From assembly GCF_016920785.2 (NCBI RefSeq), contig NW_024609857.1, positions 7,831,618-7,895,617 of the forward strand: DNA of 64,000 bases, read 5' to 3'. The position numbers and the translations under genes are program-made. Below the pieces are notes generated by a model that had not been told where the DNA came from, searched no databases, and saw nothing but the letters and a program-made list of their open reading frames with translations. Positions within the stretch are counted from its first letter, which is position 1, and the number at the start of each line of letters is the position of its first letter. This DNA comes from Ixodes scapularis (lineage: Eukaryota > Arthropoda > Arachnida > Ixodida > Ixodidae). This document shows, in pieces, positions 54,250-63,610 of this stretch.

Positions 54250-56079
54250 CTACCGACGAAGATGATGCTGGAAGCCGCCCGCCATAGGAAAGCCTCCACC
54301 TGTAGCATAATGGTAGCCTGAAAGCGACGAACTCAGGGGAGACCCATGGAAGGGATGATGAGAACCCAGCAATCCTGAACCGTATGAAAACGCGCCATGA
54401 GACGACAGACCGTTTCCGTACCCGAAGTTACCGTGAGATAAGGAACCTCCGTACCCAAGGCCACCATGAGACAACGCGCCTCCGTACCCAAATCCGCCAT
54501 GATGCAGAGCAGCGCCTCCGTACCCAAATCCGCCATTATGCAGAGCAGCGCCTCCGTACCCGAAGCCATTGTGCATTAATCCCCCCGAACCATAGAGACC
54601 GCCGGAACCATAAAGAAGATGGTCGTGATTCAGAAGTCCCCCTCCGTACCCCAAGCCGTGATGTACTAACCCTGATCCGTATCCTAGGTGGCCATGGTGC
54701 AGGCCACCTGATAGCAGCGGCCCGCCAATGTGCGATGGGAACGTGCCAGAGCCAAATGCTAAGTGATCATGTTCTAGGCCTCCATATCCAAACCCGCCGT
54801 ACCCTCCGCCTAACCCAAGGCCGGAATTTAGGCCAAACGAACTTCCGTACAAGCCCTGCCCACCATGAAGGTTGTCCAAGTAGTGGATCGACGTGCAGTG
54901 TTTAAGCTTCCTTATCACGCTCTGCAGATGCGTTTCCGGATATTGAACCGCGACTCCGCCAAGTCCTGTGCCGTAGCCGAAGCCACCTTCATGCAGCATC
55001 GAGAGACCATGACCGCCTTGCTGCCACGGATAAGAAGATTGGATGTAGTTCGTGTGAAACGAAGGGCCTCCGGTGGCGTACGAGTGGGATTGCAAACCGC
55101 CACCGAAAAACCCAGGATGCAGCCCTCCACCATACATGCCGTTCAGACCATGACCGCTGTGGTACACAGAAGATATTGCAGCGTGGGCAGCCGACTCGTG
55201 GAGTAGTCGCTGGTGCGCCGTGTTGGCCGCTTCCTGGGCTCTTTGGGCGTAGGTCTGGTGTGACATCGCCTTGTGTAAAAGTTGCTTGTGGTAAAGGGAT
55301 GCCTGAAGCTGAGCATTATGGGCCGCGTCCGCCTCGGCCAGGGCTTGCGATGCTAACTGGGTATGAACCTGCGCAGCGTTGGATAGGTGCTGGTGTTCCG
55401 CGGCAGCTTGGTGCAGGTTTCCGCTTGAGTAGGAGACATGATGAGTCAGCGAAGAGAGACCACCTGACAGAGGGCCTTGCATCAAGTCTCCGTATGCTCC
55501 ACCGTGAAAGTTCCCGGTTGAATAGCCCGATATGTGGTGCCCCAAGCCGCCGAAGCCGCCGCCTCCCAGTAGCAGGTGACCCGTGGCCGTCATCGGGGCG
55601 TGGAAGCCGTTCATGCCGCCTAGGTATCCACCGTGCAGACCTCCGGAGCTGAAAGACGTGTGGTGGCCCAGAGGAGAGTGGAAGCCTGAGTAGCCGCCAA
55701 AGAGTCCGCTGCCGTGCAGGCCCCCCGTAGAAAAAGACGTTTGGTGGAGGCCTCCGCCGAAGAGGTTGGAAGAGGAGCCCAGCATGCTTGAAAGGTGGCC
55801 GGAGTGGCCGTGGTATCCCCCCGATGACAGGAACGGGGACGCGTGCACAGTACCCGTGTAACCTCCTGGCGAGAGAGCAGAAGACGAGGAGTATACTTTC
55901 TCGCTCTTTTTGGTCTTCACGTGGGTGATTTGGTGGCCCCCGCCGAAACCGCCACCATTTCCAGGGAAGAACAAACCTGCGCCGATCTGCCGGGCGCGTC
56001 TGGGGGCTCCCTGGGCTGCATGGCCGCTTAGCAGGAATCCGCACAGGAGAGGTGCGGCTAGAAACAGCGCCCGCAGCAT
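54250..56079 (-). CDS. Secreted glycine/histidine-rich structural protein (cuticle- or cement-like)
   Basis: A 609-residue protein from the ATG at 56079. An in-frame ATG at 56151 adds 24 residues but lies upstream of the TATA box, and it would hide the signal peptide. Residues 1-20 (MLRALFLAAPLLCGFLLSGH) form a clear signal peptide, then a basic APRRARQ segment that could be a furin-type site. Residues 40-220 hold HHTSFSSGGLHG-like repeats. Residues 221-305 form an Ala/Gln/His-rich helical block without glycine. Residues 310-380 are Gly-rich. Residues 384-404 form a non-repetitive insert with the only cysteine outside the signal peptide. Residues 405-609 carry GGFGYGGAALHH-type repeats, with exact 45-bp DNA repeats at about 54480-54570. 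The composition fits extracellular structural proteins of arthropod cuticle, tick cement or silk-like glue. The family is not identified beyond that. It is intronless and uninterrupted. Confidence 0.85.
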   Translation of the reverse strand: MLRALFLAAPLLCGFLLSGHAAQGAPRRARQIGAGLFFPGNGGGFGGGHQITHVKTKKSEKVYSSSSALSPGGYTGTVHASPFLSSGGYHGHSGHLSSMLGSSSNLFGGGLHQTSFSTGGLHGSGLFGGYSGFHSPLGHHTSFSSGGLHGGYLGGMNGFHAPMTATGHLLLGGGGFGGLGHHISGYSTGNFHGGAYGDLMQGPLSGGLSSLTHHVSYSSGNLHQAAAEHQHLSNAAQVHTQLASQALAEADAAHNAQLQASLYHKQLLHKAMSHQTYAQRAQEAANTAHQRLLHESAAHAAISSVYHSGHGLNGMYGGGLHPGFFGGGLQSHSYATGGPSFHTNYIQSSYPWQQGGHGLSMLHEGGFGYGTGLGGVAVQYPETHLQSVIRKLKHCTSIHYLDNLHGGQGLYGSSFGLNSGLGLGGGYGGFGYGGLEHDHLAFGSGTFPSHIGGPLLSGGLHHGHLGYGSGLVHHGLGYGGGLLNHDHLLYGSGGLYGSGGLMHNGFGYGGAALHNGGFGYGGAALHHGGFGYGGALSHGGLGYGGSLSHGNFGYGNGLSSHGAFSYGSGLLGSHHPFHGSPLSSSLSGYHYATGGGFPMAGGFQHHLRR

Positions 56080-56090
56080 TTTGAACGCAA

Positions 56091-56121
56091 GCTGAAAGAA
56101 AAAGCGTTCTGGTAGTTTATA
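56091..56121 (-). promoter_or_regulatory. Core promoter of the Gly/His-rich gene (TATA plus initiator)
   Basis: On the - strand a TATAAA box (56116-56121, in CATATAAAC) precedes an arthropod-type initiator TTTCAGC. The A of the initiator is at 56093, 28 bases downstream of the start of the TATA box, the usual spacing. This predicts a 5' leader of about 14 bases before the ATG at 56079. The same CTTTTTCTTTCAG could instead be a splice acceptor for an upstream non-coding exon. Confidence 0.55.
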
Positions 56122-57959
56122 TGCTGCAAACGTCATTATGATGTGTAACATTTAAAACGATGCCACGTGTGTGCTTGTAAACAGACTCGGTAAACGATAT
56201 ATATAAAGGTAATTAAAACTCACAGCAGTGGGCCCGATTCGGAATAAACAACATGTTTACGTTTCATCCAGGGATGATTACATATGAAGCGCAGGCAGAC
56301 GCCGTCAAACTTATCAACCCTTGCCAAGATGGACACCGTCAAAGTCACTGGCAGGAGGAGAAAGGGCAGGGCGTATCTTTCGGATGTCCTACATTCCAGC
56401 ATATGCACTCGTTGCCTTGTAGCGTGCTATAGCTGCGCGTGCATGGCTGAAGCTCACGACATGTCGAAGCGTTATCGAGCTCGCGCTGGAGGCCGGACAA
56501 CGGAAAGAATATCCTGTCGCTTTCATCCATCATCCTGCGTGTTCTTTGCCCAAGGGATTGCGAGCAAGGCACGTTCTATGCGCACGGACTCTCAACATGG
56601 AGCGTGCCAGATGCTCTTTGACGGAACGGTCTCTGAGGCGCGAAATTCTAGCTGATATAATCACTCCATTAAACAATACTATAGAAAATTTCTCCGCAGC
56701 GTTGTGACACGACAGTCGACAGAGCTCGAGGGCAATGCTCCAGATGCGGGAGCATCGGGGCAGCTGAGGGCATATACATTCCTGGGCTATGAGCTGGCGC
56801 CTACGTTCTTCACTGCGGTCTACAACAGATACGGCTCTAGTCTACATTAAAACCAACTGCACGAGTCTGAGCATTTTGACGCGGAGAAATAAAGAGACTC
56901 ACTTTCAGAAGCGATTCAGGCCACGTCTGAAGACCGGAGATTGGCTTGCGCCTTTTAAAGCCACATGGTTCCCGCTCAATTTCGGCACGTCACGCTGTGG
57001 ATGTTCATCCGGCACTGCGGTGGGCCGTCAAGCGTTTCGGCCGCTGATGTATGATGACCAGACCGATCACGGCAACCGACCCGCCAGACAGCTGTACCTG
57101 ACACGACTGCTCTGCTTTGGCCAAGGCAATTAGCAGCCCCATTCTAAGGTAGCACGCAGGTACGCTACTGGCTTCTTGCAAGACGACAGCCTATTCCGAG
57201 ACTGAACGTGGGAGGCGTGATGAACAGTTCACGAGAATATTTAATTAGGAACACGACAGTGACGGCGGAACGTACACTTGTAGAAAGTGCGAGGTTGTGA
57301 ACTCTGGAAGCAACTGTTTGTCGTGGGAGTTGCAGTGACGGCCGAGTTCTCTCAGTGTCCAAGGGATGATTTCTAGGTGATGACGAGCAACATTTCTCAC
57401 TCGCTTTGACATGTAGTATACTTCTAGACCAACGATCCAGACTACTTTATTTGACCGGAATAATTTGTACCCAGTAAAGAAATCGAGGAACACGCTCGCT
57501 ATGTCGCGAGAGTCGAGCACGGGATGTATCCCGGAGCGCCACACCTCAAATTCCTTTGTTAAATTGTCGTTCGAAAAATTTCCGACAGAAGAAATCTGCA
57601 AGTACGAGACTCTTACATGTGGACGTCACGATACACACATCACTGGCCTCTACTTGGATTGCTTGACCACCATGTACCCCACCCACGGGCCCAGGCCACC
57701 AGTCAAGCTCAAAACATGCAAAATTAATGTCTCGCGCCAGCTCACTGCTGTATTAGCGAAGTGCGTGACAAAAAGCGTCGTTGTGGTTGACCTTTTGCGA
57801 TTAACCAAACAAACACTCACTATGACGTCTTGCGTGTAATAAATTCCACGTTTAGTAATCGAGTTTAGAGCAATGTCAGACTGTCTACCTTGACGGTGAT
57901 AACTCCACGTTTCCACCGTGCTTTTTACACACCTCCAAAATTGTCGCTGGAAATTGATA
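56122..57959. other. Upstream region, unassigned ORFs on both strands
   Basis: A second TATA-like TATATATAAAGG lies on + at 56203-56214, about 90 bp from the minus-strand TATA. It precedes a 123-codon + ORF (56284-56655) with six or more cysteines but no recognised domain. Further ORFs at 56789-57133 (+), 57245-57601 (-), 57465-57839 (+) and 57650-58114 (-) overlap one another and are unassigned. Confidence 0.3.
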
Positions 57960-58090
57960 AGTCTTGTCGAGACGTACAAAGAGTGAAACCAAAAAAGGAG
58001 CCACCGAAACATCCAGTCGCCAATATCATAGACCAAGCAGTGAGTGGATGATCGTCCAGTTCTTCGCATAAAACTTGGTATCAGGGCAAG
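57960..58090 (-). pseudogene. Possible DEG/ENaC channel exon relic (N-terminal/TM1 region)
   Basis: In one - strand frame, interrupted by a single TGA, the stretch reads FYAKNWTIIHSLLGL, a stop, then APFLVSLFVRLDKTYQFPATILEV. Amiloride-sensitive DEG/ENaC channels have a similar N-terminal order: an F-x-x-x-T-x-x-H-G-like motif, the first membrane segment, then a Y-x-F-P motif. No extracellular domain or second membrane segment was found nearby. This is a weak family resemblance by eye and could be chance. Confidence 0.2.
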
Positions 58091-58714
58091 GCTGTTATTG
58101 TGTTTTAGAACCAAAATGAACTATCTATAACAAGTATAGTAAAAAAAAAAAAAAACTATTTGGAACACGAACACCGAAGTATGTCGAAAGAGGAAATACG
58201 GGAGAAATACGACGGTTGCAGCTTTTATTTGTTGCATGGTAAATAGTGTGAGCAAGGCGCGTGAATATCGACAAAAAGCATTAAAATTATGTGTCCCTTG
58301 GCCTGATGACTAATGCAAAACGGAAACACAAACGCTTCCCGACTTCAGCTTACCAAGTTTTGCGTTATTTTATTGTGCAATGTCCCAACATTGCTTATTT
58401 CATCTCCTTCTTTTAAATTTATCTTAGTAACTAGAACAGCTCGTCCGAATTCCTATTTCTGTGACATTTCTTCCTTCTTGCCTAACGGGCTGCATTCCAC
58501 CAAACTAGGCGCAGTTTTGATTAATTGGAAAAACTTTTTTATGACCCCAGTATAATGTCCAATCCATTGAAGCTGTCCCATCGCGAGTGCGGCGGCTAGA
58601 AAAGTGCATACTATCTAATTCGCGTGGTGGTGCCAGTCAGTAGCACAGAACACTGTGTGGTGCTTCGCAGGTGAAAGGTCGGCGGGCCAACACTACCCAG
58701 AGGACGAGGATTCC

Positions 58715-58930
58715 ACGTCAAAATGTCCAACGAGACGAAATGTCCAGTATTGGACATTGCGTCTCGATGGACACTTAGTCTCGGTGGACATTTTGACGTG
58801 ATTTGACATTAAGTCTCATTAAAAATTTTGATTCGTTGGACATTTTGACCCGATTTGACATTTCGACTCGGTGGACGTTGTGAACCGATGGACATTTTAT
58901 TCCGTTGAACGTCTTGTATCGTTGACCCAG
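58715..58930. repeat. Minisatellite, TTGGACATTTTGACTCG-type unit
   Basis: About ten diverged units of roughly 18-20 bp (GGACATTTTGACCCGAT, GGACGTTGTGAACCGAT and the like). The first unit is inverted (CAACGAGACGAAATGTCC), giving a foldback at the left edge. The same unit recurs at 60725-60900. Confidence 0.75.
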
Positions 58931-59930
58931 ATTCTGACACTGAATGGTGCTGAGACGGACGTCTTATATTCAGAATACTTCACGCGCCCCGGGTTTTCGC
59001 TGAAAAGGTAGTAATATGTGTCCACTTGCGGAAATCTGACTAACTTTTATTTTGGAAAGAACAAAATATTTTCTATCCACTAAAATGTAACCCTAGCGGT
59101 TGGCAGAACGGACGCTATTCATCTTCATGTATTCGCGGGCTCTGTTCGCTACCATTTCAGCACTGAAAATTCCCGAGCACTGCTTAAAATGAATCGGATT
59201 ACGCTATGTTCTGAAAACTTGGGTTCCTCACTTCAGCCGCTGAGTTATATCCTGGTAGGGTTGAGGCTCACCGTAATATGAAGCTTATCTTTGCAATGCT
59301 TAAAACAGGATCTCCTTCTTTAAGACCCTGCAAATCAGGTAACACGTGAGGCAGTATAATTAAATGTAATGAACGACAGCAAATGCAATAATACATTTTG
59401 TAATTAGGATAACGCGATTGAAGCAAAGACAAAATAGCGCTAACTGAAACTTTGAATAACCATTTGGTTCATGACCAAAAGAAATGAAAATCTCAAAAAG
59501 ACACGACGGAAAAAAAAAAAAAGTTTTGTTCTACTTATTGCACGCGCATTAGCCATCACCTTAGTGTTTTAGTCGGCCACCCCAAATCTTTACCCCGGAG
59601 AGGGCGAGTACATGCAGTGTGTACGAAGAAATCCAGCATGCTTCAGATTCGGCATCGCATACTTTGTTCGCTGCCAACCTACCTTCCTTCCCTCGATAAA
59701 CGGACAGATGATTGCACCGTCACGCACTGCTAGCGACATTAGTCAGAAGGCCTGGGACAGGGGTCACAGCATTTTGTGCCCTCCCGCAGTTTTTCGCGCG
59801 TTGCCATTCATACCTTGCAAGAGCTCTCATAATAAGTATTATTAAAGTAAACAGCACACCATACTGCCTGTATACACCGTGGAACGAATTAAAAATGAAA
59901 AATGTTTACAAATCTCTGTAACGCGAATTT
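58931..59930. other. Intergenic, nothing recognised
   Basis: AT-rich DNA with an A tract at 59510-59521 and short ORFs without motifs. Confidence 0.35.
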
Positions 59931-60348
59931 AGAGCGCAGCTCTTGAGGAGGAGAGGAGGGTACGGAGTGGAGGGCATTCCCCCCTTCCTCCTCCGTACCC
60001 TCTTTTCCTCCTCCTCCTGCTCCCAGTTTCCTCGCTAAATTTAGCTGAAAAAATGTCGCCACGCGACCTGAACACCCTATTCAGTTTCCCTGCTAAACTT
60101 GGTGGGGAAAATGACGTCGCATGACTTGGTATCACGTCACTTAAGAACAAATTCAGTTTCTCCGCTAGATTTAGAGGGGAAATTGACGTCAAGTGACCTC
60201 AACACCAATTCAATGCCCCACTAAATTTAGTGGAAAATTGAATTGGTGTTGAGGTCACGTCAATTTTCCCGCTAAATTTAGCGCGGTTACGCCGACGCCG
60301 ACACCGACGCCGCAGAACACGGAAACGGGCGCCTAAGAGCTGCGCTCT
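59931..60348. mobile_element. Family G TIR element, 418 bp
   Basis: The ends AGAGCGCAGCTCTT (59931) and AAGAGCTGCGCTCT (60348) are a perfect 14-bp inverted pair. The interior has about five spaced copies of TAAATTTAG-type units alternating with GACGTCA-containing spacers. A GC-rich block (ACGCCGACGCCGACACCG) lies next to the right end. It shares that block and the terminus with 63611-64000 in opposite orientation. It has no coding capacity. Confidence 0.8.
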
Positions 60349-60361
60349 GAAATGACACGTG

Positions 60362-60660
60362 GTTCAAGACAAGTCTTTATTCCACGTATGCAAAAATAGT
60401 ATTGCCTTTTCAAGCGCCGTTAGTCAGCTCGATGGGAGACTGGGAGCGCACCAATGCTGGTAACTCTGTCGATGTAATTCCGGACATCAACGAACGTGGC
60501 AGACCGTGCGCAAACCAGGTCGAATATTGTCGCACCAAGCGCCTGTTTTGTGTTAAGCAAGGTCACTGCCCTTGGAACTTTTGTTTCAATGGTGAAATCC
60601 TTGGAACAAAATTGTGCCTCCACTGACCTTGGCCGACGAAAGAGAAAACGAAAGAATTTA
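60362..60660 (-). other. Minus-strand ORF with poly(A) signal, unassigned (possible terminal exon or retrocopy)
   Basis: A 67-codon ORF (60420-60623) ends with FVDVRNYIDRVTSIGALPV and a stop, followed about 40 bp later by AATAAAGACTTG on the - strand (near 60370-60376), a well-placed poly(A) signal. The YIDRV segment resembles one in the ORF at 20060-20386. A pyrimidine-rich TTTCGTTTTCTCTTTCG upstream (about 60640-60660) could mark a splice acceptor. No family is recognised. Confidence 0.25.
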
Positions 60661-60724
60661 GCGCCTTTTGTGTTAAACTGGGCGCCCTAAGGCACTACAG
60701 AGGGACTGGTCAGTCATTCAACCA

Positions 60725-60900
60725 GGATTGAGCACTTTGACGTGGCCATTTCGTCTCGTTGGATATTTTGTCTTGTTGGACATTTTGACCTGATTGGACA
60801 TTTAGTGTCGATGGACGTTTTGACACGGATGTCACCTGGCCTACTGGACATTTTGACTCGATGGACATTTCAACTCGTTGGACAGTTTGTCCAGAAACCG
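60725..60900. repeat. Minisatellite, second block of the TTGGACATTTTGAC unit
   Basis: About nine diverged units (TTGGACATTTTGACCTGA, TGGACATTTTGACTCGAT and similar), same strand as most of 58715-58930. The 1.8 kb between the blocks contains the family G element and the ORF at 60362-60660. Confidence 0.75.
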
Positions 60901-60902
60901 AA

Positions 60903-61030
60903 GACAAGGCCTGCAGATGACGTCATTGTGAGTAGGTTCCTGACTCGGCCGCCGTAAGCGGCATCAAGCATTCGAGCGTAGCCGCTTCGTGGGTTCTGCT
61001 TTCCTGCAATGCGTTCGTGTCACGTGGGAA
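60903..61030. repeat. Dispersed repeat shared with 9413-9530
   Basis: Begins ACAAGGCCTGCAGATGACG and aligns with 9413 onward at roughly 70 per cent by eye. Class unknown. It directly abuts the minisatellite. Confidence 0.5.
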
Positions 61031-62511
61031 GCGCACTAAACGGAGCTAAAAATGCTCAAACGGACTTCGCATTATGCGAAATGATTCCAAATCGTAATAT
61101 ATTACACGAAGTGATATTCGATAATTTCACATGTGGATATTTATTACAATGTTATCTTACGATGTTATGGGGCACAATCTTTTAGGTTTGGTTGTGCAAA
61201 AGAGGGAAAGCTATTTGTAGAGATAAATTAACGGTAAAAGTTTATCTACAAATCAGACTCAAATTTTTAGAGTCAATGCCAGTAGATTATAAACGGTTAT
61301 TAAATTTGATTTAAATCAAATAGATTGACCCGATGTTCGAGTTAAACACTTATCGACGCGCAAAATTATAGTTCAAAAATTGCATTTCCCTTTTTACTCA
61401 ACACGTTTTGCTTTAAAAAAATTTACATTTGCGATAATTTTTTTTTTTCGTGTTGTGAAACATGACCTTTACACGGATATTGCAAGGACAATGGAAACTG
61501 TAATTACTGCCATGCTTCTTGTGAATTTTGTAAATTAATATTATGTGTTCTTTAAGAAAATGAAACACAAAAAGAAAATGACAATCATGTAGGTTCTTGC
61601 CTTCTTTCCTGGTCCACAATTTCACTCGCTCTCCATCTGCTGCCTCTCCTCCATACCTCCTAGATAACAAGGCGGTATAGAGCCGAATGAAATGGCGTCA
61701 TCGGAGAAGGCCAACGCTGAGCACCGATTGGACACGACGATGGCGTCAACGTTCGGCTCAAACTTGATTCGAAGCCGAGCGCTAACGCAGCACTCGCTTC
61801 CAATCTGTGTCCAGCGTTTGCCGTCTCTGGTGACGCAAAAATGTAAGCACTACAGTCTTGTTTTCTAGATAGTGTTGCTCTCTTCCCCTTGCACGACCAA
61901 GGTTTGCTGGAGCTGAGTTCTGCTGGCATAAAATAAATGCTGAAGACTGGAAGCCTGTGCACGACTGTTGCCGTCCTCTTTGTCTTTTGCTTTTTCTCCT
62001 TAGAGAGAAACTGAAACGATTCTCTAATTGAGGAAAAACACTTACATCGTCTTTATTTGGCCTTCAGGATCACAACTATCGAGATTATTTTTTTAACTTG
62101 GTGCATGGAGACTGCAGAAAAACATTTTCAAAGTACCGCTGAAGCCCCTCCTTCCGGGAGCATTACGTCATAAAAGGAACTTTCGAAATCTCCGCTCTCG
62201 CGCATCTTCAGCGCCTATGCACGCGCACTCTTGCTATTTTCAGAGAGGTCAGAGGACATCATGACAGATGTCAGTTTCGGGGAATATACCTGGCAAGCTT
62301 GCAATTGCTCGCGCTGCTTACACGAGTGACACGCACTTCGCGGTCGAAAGATCTGGGTATGCCGTAACGACTGCCTGGAGGTTTTCCGTTTGGTTTCATC
62401 TTCGGGGAAACTACATACAACATTCCGATTCACGGAATATAAATACTCTAAAATTCACCTCTAACTCGTTTTTTTTTTCTTTTTTAATCTGTTCAGTTTT
62501 TAAAGTATGCA
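61031..62511. other. Intergenic, no gene supported
   Basis: AT-rich (61040-61600), then mixed sequence (61670-61980) with an ORF on - of 100 codons without motifs. Nothing is assigned. Confidence 0.3.
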
Positions 62512-62512
62512 G

Positions 62513-62712
62513 TGGTAAAACTGACAAGTGGTGATTTGGAGCAGCTCTTTTAGCAGAGAACAACACATTTTGGAACAGAGATTTCCACTTTTGGAGAGGA
62601 ATATTTTGAGCTTTTATGCCAGAAAATTGTAAGCAATCTCTTTGAAAGTTTGCCTGTGGAAATAGCTGCAGTTGTTGGAGTGTTGGGAGACTATTTAAAG
62701 TGTCATACCTAG
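62513..62712 (+). other. Exon-like coding stretch with one internal stop
   Basis: After a long pyrimidine tract and an AG (TTTTTTTTTTCTTTTTTAAT, then GTATGCAG at 62512), one frame reads VKLTSGDLEQLF, TAG (62551-62553), then about 53 codons to TAG (62710-62712). The second part includes ISTFGEEYFELLCQKIVS and VEIAAVVGVLGDYLK. It has a normal, non-repetitive amino-acid composition, unlike the usual shadow ORFs here. It could be a decayed terminal exon, or a real one starting after the TAG at the CTCTTTTAG acceptor. No family is recognised. Confidence 0.3.
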
Positions 62713-63610
62713 AGGGGACCTGGCCACTACAGATATTTATCTATTTATTGAAGAATCATTCACCAGTAATTTTGCAGGTGTCTTAATTAACCTATTAGGA
62801 GTATCGATGGCGTCTTCCGTCTGTGTTTGACGTAAAAAGAGGTTTTCGGCTACTTTGTAACGTTTGTATCACGGTGACATAATTGTTGCCAATTCGACAT
62901 CAAACGGACACTTTTGTTTTGAATGTGTCTTACGCTGCCCTCGCTCGTATTCAACCTGCTAAAGTTCTTAGTGCAAGCTAAGCGGAGCACGTAGCTACTC
63001 TAACCGATCACAAGTAGCGCTAGCTATTCATTGCGATCGATGTCAGCACGGCTCGCACGAAAACCGATAGATCTTCATTAGGCCTGTGCAAATAATGTAT
63101 TTCGGGTTCGAGGCAAATTCAAGGTGAATAAGGGCTTTGGCCAAATATTTTATAATCAAATATTGAATAGTTGCTGCGCCTTTCTCCACGCCTTTCATTA
63201 CTGTTACACCATGCTTAAAGGCAAATTCAGCTGAACTCGCAAAGGTTGTTCCCAAGCTTCTATTTGCCCATCTACGAGATCTGTTCAATTTTATCTACAT
63301 AAATTTAGAGACTGTGACTTCACAAAGTCTAATATTTACATTGGGATGGCAAGTAAATGACCGATATGACATAAAATTAAACCTACAAAGGAGCCCAACC
63401 ACACCTAATTGAGGGGATTCATAAATCTTCTAGCTATATGAAAGATAATATTCAATTCTGAATTAATAAAAAAAATATTAATGAACACAGGTTGTTAGAA
63501 CACTGCTGGCTAACATATACCCTCGCATAATAGCCTCAGTCATATTTTGAGGATTTTACTGCATTGTAAATATCAACAATCAGAACGTTTCCTTTTATTT
63601 TTTTATTTTA

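Noticed and set aside
54860..54945. Possible short intron at residues 384-404 of the Gly/His-rich protein
   Set aside because: The frame is open through the segment, its length would be too short, and no convincing GT...AG pair with a pyrimidine tract was found.
55316..56044. 242-codon minus-strand ORF and several plus-strand ORFs within the Gly/His-rich gene
   Set aside because: They are alternative frames of a GC-rich repetitive coding region. Only the frame with the signal peptide and regular repeats makes sense.
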